From: Desulfobulbus sp.
GTDB taxonomy: Bacteria > Desulfobacterota > Desulfobulbia > Desulfobulbales > Desulfobulbaceae
Assembly (NCBI GenBank): GCA_031280615.1
Contig: JAITGO010000002.1
Location: 248,001 to 312,000 of the forward strand
DNA length: 64,000 bases
Direction: 5' to 3'
This document shows, piece by piece, positions 36,783-45,220 of this stretch. The position numbers and the translations under genes were made by a program. Positions within the stretch are counted from its first letter, which is position 1. The number at the start of each line of letters is the position of its first letter. The notes under the pieces are model-generated. The model was given only the letters and a program-made list of their open reading frames with translations. It made no database searches and was not told the origin of the DNA.

Positions 36783-38149
36783 AGCCACCAGAACCGACAG
36801 AGCCGAAGGCACCCTGGACCCATATCGGACAAGGCGTACATCTTGATCATCCGCAAACGGTCTTGGACCTGGGGCTTCCCGACAGCCACCGCAAGGGCCA
36901 TTTCTGGTGTTTTGGCACCACCCGGGTCGGCAAAACCAGGATCATGGAGCACATCATCGAGCAGGATATCTGCAAGGGGTATTCGGTGGTGGCCATTGAT
37001 CCCAAAGGTGATATCGAGCTGTTCTCCAAGATCACCCAACTGGCCCACGAGACCGATCGGCTCGACGATCTGATGCTGATCACCCCGATCTTTCCTCAGT
37101 ACAGCGCCATCCTCGACCCCTTGTCCTCTTACTACATGCCCGAGGAATTGGTGGCCCATATCACCGCCGGGGTGGCCATCGGCCGTGAACCCTATTTCTT
37201 CGGGGTGGCCTACGAGGTCAGCCTGGTGGTGGTACAGGCGCTGATCATGCTGGCTGAGCAGGCCGGAACAAAGCCGTCGTTCAACCTCAACGACATCAAG
37301 AATCACATCAGTCATCAGGATCTGGAGCAGCTCAAGGAGAAGATCGATTACATCGACAGCCCGGAGGCCAAGCAGCTCTCCCTGGACATCCAGAAGATTT
37401 TGTCTACACCGGCGGACTACTACTCCAAGGTAGCCAGTTCACTGCGGGTGGCGCTCACCGAACTGACCTCGGGCAATGTCGGCAAGATCATCGGCAAGGC
37501 CGACGAGAACCGCTTCATTCAGCGGTTGGAGGAAGGCAAGGGCATCATCCTGGTGGTGCAGTTGGGCTCACTGTTGACCAAGCGGGCCGCCTATACCGCC
37601 GGCAAGGTGATCATCTCCATGATCCAGGCCTTTGTCGGGAGAGTCTATTCCTCGGGCAGGAATGTGACGCCCCCGCTGGTGCTCCATATCGACGAGGCCC
37701 AGTCGGTCCTCTATCAGGGCATCGAAGACCTCTTCGCCAAGGCTGGCGGGGCTGGAGTGTTCATCCACGGCTACTGCCAATCGATCAGCCAGTTGTATGC
37801 CGAGGTGGGCGAGGATCGGGCCAACACCATCCTCGACAACTGCAACACCAAGCTGTTCATGCGGGTGCCCGATCCCAGCACCGCCAATTACGTCTCCGAA
37901 CATTTGGGGGAAGAGAAACGGTTTTCTCCGATTATCTCCCTGGGTGGCAATATTGCCATCCGCGAGACCGAGGAGGTGCGGATCAAACCGAGCGAGATCC
38001 TCAAGATGAAACCCCGCGAACTTTTCCTCATCACCTACTCCGGCACCTACAAAGGGGTGACCGCCGACGTCGAAAAAGGGAGGCTCAAGGTGGTCTTTCC
38101 GGACCTGGCCGGGGAGACGATCATCAAAAAGCAAACCAAGAGCGGTTGA
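36779..38149 (+). CDS. TraD-like conjugative coupling ATPase (VirD4/TraG superfamily)
   Basis: 456 residues. Walker A FGTTRVGKTRIMEH (~residue 45) and AIDPKGDIELF (~residue 72) match TraD coupling proteins of SXT/R391-type elements. Walker B VLHIDEAQSVLY (~residue 300) and the sensor region FIHGYCQSISQLYAEVG and MRVPDPSTANYVSEHLG (~residues 325-375) complete the motor core. It is shorter than many TraD proteins (~600 residues) because the N-terminal membrane segment is missing; there is no hydrophobic N-terminus. It pumps the relaxase-bound strand into the transfer channel. No other type IV secretion genes are in the window, so the rest of the apparatus must lie left of the window or be absent. 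Confidence 0.85.
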   Translation: MKPPEPTEPKAPWTHIGQGVHLDHPQTVLDLGLPDSHRKGHFWCFGTTRVGKTRIMEHIIEQDICKGYSVVAIDPKGDIELFSKITQLAHETDRLDDLMLITPIFPQYSAILDPLSSYYMPEELVAHITAGVAIGREPYFFGVAYEVSLVVVQALIMLAEQAGTKPSFNLNDIKNHISHQDLEQLKEKIDYIDSPEAKQLSLDIQKILSTPADYYSKVASSLRVALTELTSGNVGKIIGKADENRFIQRLEEGKGIILVVQLGSLLTKRAAYTAGKVIISMIQAFVGRVYSSGRNVTPPLVLHIDEAQSVLYQGIEDLFAKAGGAGVFIHGYCQSISQLYAEVGEDRANTILDNCNTKLFMRVPDPSTANYVSEHLGEEKRFSPIISLGGNIAIRETEEVRIKPSEILKMKPRELFLITYSGTYKGVTADVEKGRLKVVFPDLAGETIIKKQTKSG

Positions 38150-39567
38150 TGCTGAGCATCTGGCCGACGATCATCCTGGGGGTGGCTTTGGTGCTGGTTG
38201 GCCTAGCCGGCATACTGGTCCTGCGGGGTGAGGAGCAGGAGTCCTCAATCTTTGAACAGATGACGCTGAGCGCCCTCTCGCAACGTTGGGTCCGGACCAA
38301 AACTTCCATCCGGATAGAGGGGGTGAAGCATATCTCAGAGCTGGCCCACCTCTGGCGGAACGAGCAGGTGATTGCCGAAGGCGTCGAGAAGTTTGAGCTG
38401 GTGCATCCACGCTCCCGGTCCTTTGCCAGTCAGTTGCGGACCTGGTCCTTTTTCAACCAGGCACCCGGGCAGCGGGCGGTGTGTTTGGAGATTCTTCGCC
38501 TCCTTGACCGTGAAGGGCAGTGCCCTTCGGTGGTCGATGTCCAGGGCGATGTAGAGGCCGCCTGGGAGCAGAACACCTACCGGATCCTGGCCAAGACCAC
38601 CCTGCTCGATCATAGCCTCAACGTGGCCGAGCAGGTAGTCAGGCTGCTCTCCGACCATCAGGCCTGGCATGTGATTCCGGATACCATGGTAGCCGCCCTG
38701 GGGCATGATCTGGGTAAACTGAAATCAGCGCGGGGTTCGCTCTATGCCTTGGGCGAACATCCCCTGGCTGCCGGCGCCATCATCTCTGGCATTCCTGGGT
38801 TCAAGGAACTCTCCCGCAAGGAGGACATCCTCCGGGCCATCAAGATGCACCACAAGATGCCCGAGGGTCTGTTGGGCAAGACCCTCAAGAAGGCCGATCA
38901 GCAGGCCCGGCAGCAAGAGCTGGAACGGTGGGTGGGAGTTGAGGCCACCGAGGAAATCAAAGAGTCGCACGAAGAGGAGGCGAAAGAGAAGCCACCGAAG
39001 CTGTCACCCCGGGAAGCGGTGCAACGGGTGCAGGCGGATATCTATGGGGAAACCATCGATCCCACGTCAAGCCGGGAAGAGATCGCCCTGCCTCAGCGGA
39101 TGGACATCTCCAGGTGGTTCGATGCCGCTGGCTACCTGGCCATGCTCAAGCCATATATCAACCGGGTTGAGGGTCGGCGCTTTCTGGCCTTCTCCATGAC
39201 CGATGGATTGGTCTATTTCCAGGTCAAGGTCTTGGAAGAGGTAGCCCGCAAACAGGCCCAAAAGGCCGGTTGCATGGAGATCGCCACCATGGCCCAGGAT
39301 GACTCCACCATGCGCCAGGTGCTGTTCAGTGTTGTCCAGCACCTGCGCCAGCAGCATGAGGTCATAGCCGCCCATTTGATCAAGGCGTCTTATTTCGGCG
39401 GCTACTTTCTGGTGACCAGGAAGTTCAGCACGAAGATGCGAGGATACTATACCCCCTTCCATGCCGAGGCCTTTGGCTCCATCGCCGAGATGGAACGGAC
39501 CAAGCCGGATCTGCTCCGCGACATTCTCGATGTCAGTCCCTATACCGGCATTGACCAGGTGAGCTGA
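38149..39567 (+). CDS. Membrane-anchored HD-domain protein of the transfer region
   Basis: 472 residues from the ATG that shares a base with the upstream stop (TGATG). A membrane helix is at residues ~3-22 (IWPTIILGVALVLVGLAGIL). An HD-type metal-binding pattern lies at ~150-250 (LLDHSLNVAEQ, ALGHDLGKLKS, GEHPLAAG, MHHKMPEG). After a charged linker (~255-290) the C-terminus is unassigned. HD-type proteins next to TraD recall the MobH-group relaxase TraI of R27/SXT, but this one lacks the usual N-terminal histidine cluster and is shorter. It may be a MobH-related relaxase or an HD phosphohydrolase. Coupled to traD and to the next gene, so a transfer role is likely. Confidence 0.7.
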   Translation: MLSIWPTIILGVALVLVGLAGILVLRGEEQESSIFEQMTLSALSQRWVRTKTSIRIEGVKHISELAHLWRNEQVIAEGVEKFELVHPRSRSFASQLRTWSFFNQAPGQRAVCLEILRLLDREGQCPSVVDVQGDVEAAWEQNTYRILAKTTLLDHSLNVAEQVVRLLSDHQAWHVIPDTMVAALGHDLGKLKSARGSLYALGEHPLAAGAIISGIPGFKELSRKEDILRAIKMHHKMPEGLLGKTLKKADQQARQQELERWVGVEATEEIKESHEEEAKEKPPKLSPREAVQRVQADIYGETIDPTSSREEIALPQRMDISRWFDAAGYLAMLKPYINRVEGRRFLAFSMTDGLVYFQVKVLEEVARKQAQKAGCMEIATMAQDDSTMRQVLFSVVQHLRQQHEVIAAHLIKASYFGGYFLVTRKFSTKMRGYYTPFHAEAFGSIAEMERTKPDLLRDILDVSPYTGIDQVS

Positions 39568-40283
39568 TGGCCAAGGAACGGGAAGCCAAAGGGGCAAACG
39601 ACACCAATGCCCAGATTATCACCACCGATAGCGGCCGGATCTACAAGCCGGTTAACCTGCTCAGTGCCATCTCCGAGATTCAGCAGTTCTATGTGATCGA
39701 GAGCAAGGGGCAGAATATTCCAGCCGAGTTCCTTACTTTGGAGCGGACCATCGATTTCTTCAAGATTGGCTTGAAGAGCGGGTTCAACGAGGGGATCGCC
39801 CTGGTGCTGCTGTTTCCGGTGTTCCACTTCTATCTCTTTCCCTTTGTCTTTCTCCATCTCGACTGGTTCAGCCATCTGCTCTTCGGCTGCATCCCCTATC
39901 TGCCCCTGATCATCAACACCCTCATGTGCAGCTACATTAGCCGCTACTTTGTCGGCAACATCACCCGCAAGGCGGTCAACTCCCTGCTCTCCGGCCGGGC
40001 GCTCTCCCTGCTGCTCAAAGCCTTCCTGGTCTATGTCATTTACCTGATCCTGTTCCGGTTGAGCACCCCGGAGAATATCGGTCGGCTGGCCAGCCAGTTC
40101 GGCGCAAAAGCTCACGATATGTACCACGGCTTTTTTGCCATCAAGCCGCACCTGGTGCCGCTGGCCACCAAGAGCAGCCTGCTCATGGTGCTGGCGGCGG
40201 TGTTTCCCTATGGATCGGTCTATCTGCTTGACTGCTGGCATCGCCACCGGATCAAGCGCAACATACAACGTATTTCTGCCTAA
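39567..40283 (+). CDS. Polytopic membrane protein of the transfer region
   Basis: 238 residues starting with the last base of the upstream stop codon (TGATG overlap). Several hydrophobic segments are visible: ~77-97 (GIALVLLFPVFHFYLF), ~105-130 (LLFGCIPYLPLIINTLMC) and ~150-170 (LSLLLKAFLVYVIYLILF), with a possible fourth near the end. Membrane proteins of this size, some assigned to DUF4400, follow traD in SXT-type elements; I could not confirm that family. Probable inner-membrane component of the conjugation machinery. Confidence 0.65.
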   Translation: MAKEREAKGANDTNAQIITTDSGRIYKPVNLLSAISEIQQFYVIESKGQNIPAEFLTLERTIDFFKIGLKSGFNEGIALVLLFPVFHFYLFPFVFLHLDWFSHLLFGCIPYLPLIINTLMCSYISRYFVGNITRKAVNSLLSGRALSLLLKAFLVYVIYLILFRLSTPENIGRLASQFGAKAHDMYHGFFAIKPHLVPLATKSSLLMVLAAVFPYGSVYLLDCWHRHRIKRNIQRISA

Positions 40284-40303
40284 CCAGCAACGGAGGTTCA
40301 ACC

Positions 40304-40705
40304 ATGGAACACGAAGAGAAAAAACAGCGCCCCTCTTGGCAGGAGATTGAAGAGAAAAAAATCAATCTGGTGAAGGAAAAAGGCTCCCGGGTCATGCGGG
40401 TCAACTCGCCGATAGGCTCCACCATGTTCAGCATCCTGCGGCAATTTGACATGGCCTATGCCAATTTCAAAGGCCGACTGGGGGAGATGGGCGGCATCAC
40501 CTACGAGGAAGGTGCGGTCTTGATGAAGGAGGGACAAGAGATCGTCATGGCCTTTTCTGATTTCACCGCACGGCTCAGCCGGAAGGTCAATTTCCGCTAC
40601 TATCCCCCCAATGAAATCAAAGACTATCTGGACTTGCTCAAAGCTCAGGAGAAGGACGACGAGACTTCGCGTGACGCAGAGGGGGCGGTTTCGACCGATG
40701 CATGA
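40304..40705 (+). CDS. Small soluble protein, last of the transfer operon
   Basis: 133 residues, preceded by CGGAGG. Charged at both ends (KKQRPSWQEIEEKKINLVKEK; C-terminal EKDDETSRDAEGA) with a helical middle. No known motif. It is placed in the operon by direction and 20-base spacing, and it ends just before an inverted repeat. Confidence 0.65.
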   Translation: MEHEEKKQRPSWQEIEEKKINLVKEKGSRVMRVNSPIGSTMFSILRQFDMAYANFKGRLGEMGGITYEEGAVLMKEGQEIVMAFSDFTARLSRKVNFRYYPPNEIKDYLDLLKAQEKDDETSRDAEGAVSTDA

Positions 40706-40738
40706 CCCCCCAAGGCAATTGCACCTTGCCTTGGGGGG
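40706..40738 (+). terminator. Perfect inverted repeat at the operon end
   Basis: 12-bp perfect stem CCCCCCAAGGCA / TGCCTTGGGGGG with a 9-base loop, starting within 2 bases of the stop codon. It lacks a T-run, so it may instead act as an mRNA 3' end stabiliser. Confidence 0.55.
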
Positions 40739-40801
40739 CAAGGTCTGCTATCTCGCAAGGCATACGAGATGTTGTTAACTTCCTCTTCCAATGGAGTGTT
40801 T

Positions 40802-41074
40802 ATGAACAAAACTGAGTTGATCGACAAGGTCGCCAAAGAAGGTGCATTGAGCAAGTCAGCCGCCGAACAGGTGGTGAACAGCGTCTTTTCAGCCATCGCA
40901 GAGGCGATGAAGACCGGCGACAAGGTTACTCTGGCCGGTTTTGGCACCTTCTCCACTGCTGACCGAGCCGCCCGTGAAGGACGAAATCCGCAATCAGGAG
41001 AAACGATCACCCTCCCCGCCAAGAAGGTAGTGAAGTTCAAGGCGGGGAGCAAGTTGACAGAGATTGTCAAATAA
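40802..41074 (+). CDS. HU-family DNA-binding protein
   Basis: 90 residues from ATG 40802. The whole HU/IHF fold is present: MNKTELIDKVAKEGALSKSA, then GDKVTLAGFGTF, then the DNA-binding arm REGRNPQSGETITLPAKK with the conserved RNPxxG and final LTEIVK. The protein is a standard HU length. Next to the integrase it may act as the architectural partner for integration and excision, as IHF does for lambda. Its own hairpin (ATCTCG/CGAGAT) lies in the leader at ~40750-40770. Confidence 0.95.
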   Translation: MNKTELIDKVAKEGALSKSAAEQVVNSVFSAIAEAMKTGDKVTLAGFGTFSTADRAAREGRNPQSGETITLPAKKVVKFKAGSKLTEIVK

Positions 41075-41097
41075 CTCGCAACCGCTTCAAGATCAGT

Positions 41098-42165
41098 TCA
41101 TTCGAGCCCTAACGAGTTAATCCGATCAACAGCCTTCAGCTTGTGGTCATTAAGCAAATGCGTGTAACGGTGAACCATTTGCAGGGTTTTATGGCCCAGT
41201 ATTTCAGCTAGTGTCCGGAGATCAACGCCTGCCATAAGGAGGTGACTGGCTGCGGTGTGGCGAAGGTCGTGAAGATGGAGATCTTCAAGGCCGGCCTTCA
41301 TCCTTGCAGTCATGAATGATCTCTTGAAATGAAGGCAAGGGACATCCACGAGTTGTTTGGATTCTCCACTATTCGGCGGCAGGAAAACGTGCATTCCGTT
41401 AGTTGCATCAACCGGCCGAATGGAACGGAGGATGTTTTCAGTCACTTCTGTGAGGGGAACATATCGCATATCGGTTTTTGTAACCGGAAGTTTGACGAGT
41501 CGATTTTCCAGATCAATATCGCCCCATTTCATGCCGGCAGCTTCGCTTGGCCGCATCCCGGTATGCATCATGACAAGGAGATAAGGATACAACTTTGGAT
41601 TTTTGCTCGTCTTCGCCGCATCCAACAATCGTTGCGCCTCCTCCTTGGTAAGAAACCGTGTCCGATTATTCCGGATCTTTGGCCTCGTGATGTGAGGAAT
41701 TGGATTATCAACAGGGAAACCCCACTCACGACGAGCGACATTGAAGAGGTGGGAAATCAAAGCGAATTCTTTTTGAATCGTCGACGCTGCAACCTTTTTC
41801 ATCCGGTAATCACGGTATGCAGCAACCTTTTGAGGACTAACTTCGACCAAGGAGATCTCGGGACCAAAATAATCCACGATTATTTTTAAAGACTGTTTGT
41901 CCCGATTTTCAGAATTGGGTCGTTTCGTTACCGAAATTTGCTCAAGATATCTGTTAAGGGCGTCAACAAATGTTATTTTTTCGATGGGTCGGACATCTTG
42001 ATACCGCCCCATGCGCATTTCTTTTTCAATTTCGGTTGCCCAGCTTTTTGCCTCCCCTTTCGTGTCGAACGTCCTTGCCAAGGGAGGATACCCTTTAACA
42101 CGAACCGTCGCTGTATAGGTGGTTCGCTTTTTGCCTTTGCGGGTCTGAATTCGGGCCATATTCAT
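41098..42165 (-). CDS. int: Tyrosine recombinase (integrase)
   Basis: 355 residues. An N-terminal arm-binding-like domain (~residues 1-60) is followed by the core-binding SAM-like domain (~65-160). The catalytic residues are visible: Arg in MHTGMRPSEAAG (~residue 205), His and Arg in LHDLRHTAASHLL (~residue 297), His in ILGHKTLQMVHRYTHL (~residue 322) and the nucleophile Tyr in MVHRYTHL (~residue 331). Start is the ATG at 42165, or the ATG at 42159 with better ribosome binding site spacing. It reads away from the tRNA-Arg gene 167 bases upstream, which is the usual geometry for an element integrated in a tRNA 3' end. Intact. Confidence 0.93.
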   Translation of the reverse strand: MNMARIQTRKGKKRTTYTATVRVKGYPPLARTFDTKGEAKSWATEIEKEMRMGRYQDVRPIEKITFVDALNRYLEQISVTKRPNSENRDKQSLKIIVDYFGPEISLVEVSPQKVAAYRDYRMKKVAASTIQKEFALISHLFNVARREWGFPVDNPIPHITRPKIRNNRTRFLTKEEAQRLLDAAKTSKNPKLYPYLLVMMHTGMRPSEAAGMKWGDIDLENRLVKLPVTKTDMRYVPLTEVTENILRSIRPVDATNGMHVFLPPNSGESKQLVDVPCLHFKRSFMTARMKAGLEDLHLHDLRHTAASHLLMAGVDLRTLAEILGHKTLQMVHRYTHLLNDHKLKAVDRINSLGLE

Positions 42166-42192
42166 GCCTCCCGACCTGGTTTTGTCGATTTT

Positions 42193-42271
42193 TTTGTTCC
42201 ACTTTTTGTTCCATTGTTATCGCAATTAAAACAAAAAGAAAGCAGAAAAAATCAACCGAAAGTGGAACAAA
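42193..42271. repeat. Candidate integrase arm-binding sites (three copies of TTTGTTCCA)
   Basis: The 9-mer TTTGTTCCA occurs at 42193-42201 and 42205-42213, and inverted (TGGAACAAA) at 42263-42271. All are between int and the tRNA. Repeats of this size and placement are typical of arm sites in attP regions. Function is inferred. Confidence 0.5.
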
Positions 42272-42283
42272 TCGCAAAAACAA

Positions 42284-42320
42284 AAGGGGCCAACCAGTTG
42301 AATATACCGGTTAACCCCTT
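42284..42320 (-). terminator. Terminator of the tRNA-Arg gene
   Basis: On the minus strand AAGGGG...AACC pairs with GGTT...CCCCTT and is followed by TTGTTTTTG. It lies 12 bases past the tRNA 3' end. It lies on the element side of the proposed att site, so it may be element-supplied. Confidence 0.6.
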
Positions 42321-42331
42321 GATTTTTATGG

Positions 42332-42405
42332 TGCTCCAGGCGTGATTCGAACACGCGGCACCAGGATTAGGAATCCTGTGCTCTATCCACCTGAGCTACT
42401 GGAGC
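42332..42405 (-). tRNA. tRNA-Arg (anticodon CCT), integration site
   Basis: Acceptor stem GCTCCAG/CTGGAGC, D arm, anticodon arm CAGGA-TTCCTAA-TCCTG with anticodon CCT, and T arm GCGTG-TTCGAAT-CACGC. A discriminator A and an encoded CCA (42329-42331) follow. All stems pair, so the gene is intact. It is on the minus strand with its 3' end facing the integrase, so the element lies to the left and probably recombined in the 3' half of the tRNA. The second copy of the attachment sequence should lie left of the window. Confidence 0.95.
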
Positions 42406-42519
42406 TTTGTAAGATGTGCGAGGGTAGAAGAGAGGCGGCGGTCGATGCGGCCGGCCCGTCTTCGGCCGGAGAAAATACCCGTTTCGCCGCGGCCGTGCAA
42501 GCAATTCCTCCCGGCTCAA

Positions 42520-43788
42520 TCAGGCCGATTGGCCGTCCGGCAGTACATTGCCGCCATCGAAGGCAGCGCCGTCGTAGCCGAAGCCGACAATGCAGTTACG
42601 GCCGATTTTCGCGCCAGCGGGAATTTTCGCCTCCTGCCCCACCAGGGAGATGCCGGTGTAAAGATGCTTGGGATATTCCTTGTTGGCTAGGGTCATGTTT
42701 TCGCCGTGCCCGACCACCGCCCCGGCGCCGACCCGCACCCGTTTATCGAGAATCGCCAGATCCACCACCGCGTTCTCCTCGATCTCGCTGTCGGCAAAGA
42801 CCACCGCGTTGGACACCACCGCCCCTTTCCGCACCCTCACGCCGGGCGACAGCACCGAATTGATCACCGTGCCTTCGATCACGCATCCCGAGGCAATCAA
42901 TGACGAGGCCACCTTGCAGCCGCTCTGGAACTTGACCGGTGGCCGGTCGATGGAGTGGCTCGTGCATTCGGGGTTGGGTCGAATCTCCCATTCTTCCGGC
43001 TCGATGCCGGAATTCTCGCGGATGATATCCATATTGGTTTCCCAATAGGATTGGATGGTGCCCACGTCCCGCCAGTACCCGTAGAAGGGGTAGGCATATA
43101 CCCGGTCCTCGTTGATGGCCCGCGGAATGATGTGCATGCCGAAGTCCACCTCGGTGCGGTTTTGCGCCAGGGTTCGCAGCAGGTATTTGGTATCGAAGAT
43201 GTAAATACCCATGGAAGCGAGATTGGTCTTCGGCACCTTGGGCTTTTCTTCCCAACCGATAATTCGGTTCTCGTTGTCGATGATGCCGGCGCCGAACTGG
43301 TGGATCTCGCTCTTAGGCACCACCATCATGCCGATGGTGATATCGGCCTTTTTATACTGGTGGTAGGAGAGCATGGCGGCAAAGTCCATCCGGTAGATAT
43401 GGTCGCCGGAAAGCACCACCACCTGCTCGCTGGGGTTGGCCAGGATGAAATCGATATTCTGGCGGATGGCATCCGCCGTACCCTTGTACCAGTCGGAATC
43501 CTTTTCGCCGGTCCGGGGCGGCAGGATCTTGATCCCCCGGGTCCGGCCAGTGAAATCCCAGGCCGCGCCGTCGCCGATGTGGGCCATCAGGGAAAGCGGC
43601 TTGTACTGCGTCAGCACGCCCACCCGGGTCAGGCCGGAATTCATGACGTTGGACAGGCTGAAATCGATGATCCGATAAATCCCGCCGAAGGGCACCGCCG
43701 GTTTGGCTCTATGCCCGACCAAAAGATTCAACCGGCTGCCAATGCCGCCGGCCAGCAGAAGCACCAAGGCATCGCCGCTTTTTCTCAT
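42520..43788 (-). CDS. glgC: Glucose-1-phosphate adenylyltransferase, second copy
   Basis: 422 residues from the ATG at 43788 (GGAGGAA upstream), overlapping the stop of the other glgC (ATGA). ADP-glucose pyrophosphorylase catalytic motifs: LLAGGIGSRLNLLVGHRAKP at the N-terminus, VVLSGDHIYRMDF (~residue 120) and GWEEKPK (~residue 180). A left-handed beta-helix domain follows from ~300 (HSIDRPPVKF, repeats of VIEGT, VRVRKGA). It makes ADP-glucose for glycogen. The nucleotide-binding loop is GGIGSRL, not the common GGxGTRL. Confidence 0.92.
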   Translation of the reverse strand: MRKSGDALVLLLAGGIGSRLNLLVGHRAKPAVPFGGIYRIIDFSLSNVMNSGLTRVGVLTQYKPLSLMAHIGDGAAWDFTGRTRGIKILPPRTGEKDSDWYKGTADAIRQNIDFILANPSEQVVVLSGDHIYRMDFAAMLSYHQYKKADITIGMMVVPKSEIHQFGAGIIDNENRIIGWEEKPKVPKTNLASMGIYIFDTKYLLRTLAQNRTEVDFGMHIIPRAINEDRVYAYPFYGYWRDVGTIQSYWETNMDIIRENSGIEPEEWEIRPNPECTSHSIDRPPVKFQSGCKVASSLIASGCVIEGTVINSVLSPGVRVRKGAVVSNAVVFADSEIEENAVVDLAILDKRVRVGAGAVVGHGENMTLANKEYPKHLYTGISLVGQEAKIPAGAKIGRNCIVGFGYDGAAFDGGNVLPDGQSA

Positions 43789-45038
43789 TGCAGTTCCTCC
43801 CCGTCTTCCAGCTTGGTTTCGGGCCATTTTTCCGGCGCGATCCGGGGCGCCACCCGGCATCCGCAGCCGATGTGCAGCCCTTCCGGCACCGTGTTGTTCC
43901 ACCCGATCACGCTCACCCTGCTCGGCTTCTCGCACACCGGCGCGCCCACCCGGACGTTGCGGCCAAAGATCGTGTTGACGTCGCTGACCACCCGATTGAG
44001 CCGCACCCCTTCGTGGACGGTGTTGTCGAAGAACAGGATGGAATCGTTGATCTCCGCCCCGGGCATGACCCGCACGCCCGGAAACAGGATGGAATTGCGC
44101 ACTGTGCCCTCGACGATGCAGCCGTTGTAGGCCATGGAGTTGTCCAGGCTGCCGTTCGGGCCGATCTTCACCGGCTGCCGGTCGGCAATACTGCGGTGCG
44201 CCAGGTTGGTGCGAATCCCCCATGCCTCGAGATCGATCTTGGGGTTCGGCCCCAAAAGATCCATCGAGGTCTGCCAGTATTCGTCGATGGTACGGGTATA
44301 GCCCCAGTATCCCCGGAACTTGTACCCGTGCACATTGTACTTTTCACGCATCATCAATGGAATGATGTCACGGCCGAATTCGTAGGAGGCGTCGTGCTGG
44401 TTCTTCTTCAACACCTCGAACAACACTTCGGGCCGGAAGCAGAAAACCGTGAGCGAGGCCCAGCGGCCCTTGGGTTGGGCCGGTTTTTCCTCGTAGGAGA
44501 GCATACGGCCGCCGTGCTCGAAGTCGTCGGCGATTTCGGCCACGCCAAACCGCGAGGCCGCCTCGGGCTCCACCTCGATGAAGGCCGCGGTCAGGTCGGC
44601 GTCGTGCTCATAGTGATAGCGGATCATCCGGCGATAATCCATCTGATAGACGTGGTCGCCCGACAAGATGAGAATCACCGACGGCCCGTAGTAATTGATG
44701 TAGTCGAGATTCTGATAGACCGCGTCGGCCGATCCCCGGTACCAGTGGGGGTTGTCGTAGTCCTTGAACGGCGGCAGGATGGAGATGCCGCGGTTCCGGC
44801 CGATCATATCCCAGGCCGCCCCGGTGCCGATATGGTTGATCAGGGAATAGGAACGGTACTGGCTGAGGATGGCGATCCGTTCGATGCCGGAATGGAGCAA
44901 ATTGGAGAGGGGGAAATCGATGACTCGGGCAAACCCGCCGAAAGGAATGGCGGACTTCGGCCGATAGTGTGTCAACACTCCCAGTTCGTCGACACGGCCG
45001 CCTGCCAAGATCATCGCCAAGGTCGAAGGTCTTTGCAT
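43785..45038 (-). CDS. glgC: Glucose-1-phosphate adenylyltransferase, first copy
   Basis: 417 residues. The motifs are the same as in its neighbour but the sequence is clearly different: ILAGGRVDELGVLTHYRPKS at the N-terminus, LILSGDHVYQMDYRRM (~residue 118), SYEEKPAQPKG (~residue 190) and a C-terminal beta-helix (CIVEGTVRNSILFPG). The loop after LAGG is VDEL, not xGTRL, which is a marked departure from active GlgC enzymes. It may work as a regulatory subunit next to the second copy, as in bacterial GlgC/GlgD pairs (GlgD being the non-catalytic member). The two genes are translationally coupled. Confidence 0.88.
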   Translation of the reverse strand: MQRPSTLAMILAGGRVDELGVLTHYRPKSAIPFGGFARVIDFPLSNLLHSGIERIAILSQYRSYSLINHIGTGAAWDMIGRNRGISILPPFKDYDNPHWYRGSADAVYQNLDYINYYGPSVILILSGDHVYQMDYRRMIRYHYEHDADLTAAFIEVEPEAASRFGVAEIADDFEHGGRMLSYEEKPAQPKGRWASLTVFCFRPEVLFEVLKKNQHDASYEFGRDIIPLMMREKYNVHGYKFRGYWGYTRTIDEYWQTSMDLLGPNPKIDLEAWGIRTNLAHRSIADRQPVKIGPNGSLDNSMAYNGCIVEGTVRNSILFPGVRVMPGAEINDSILFFDNTVHEGVRLNRVVSDVNTIFGRNVRVGAPVCEKPSRVSVIGWNNTVPEGLHIGCGCRVAPRIAPEKWPETKLEDGEELQ

Positions 45039-45220
45039 AGAACACCGTCCAAAGGAGAAAGGCGCACGTTGTGCGGCGATACGGTCCTACCCGCCAGCGC
45101 CCAGCAAAAAACTGAACTGTTTCGCATAATATGCCCAACCCCGGACATGGTGCAAGCAATATCTCGCGTGGTCCCGGAAAAGGGCTGTCGGGCAGCGGCT
45201 GGAGGATTGCGCGGGGAGAT

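Noticed and set aside
42342..42863. Plus-strand Arg/Pro-rich frame across the tRNA and glgC
   Set aside because: It crosses the tRNA gene and the antisense of glgC; it is a shadow of high GC content.
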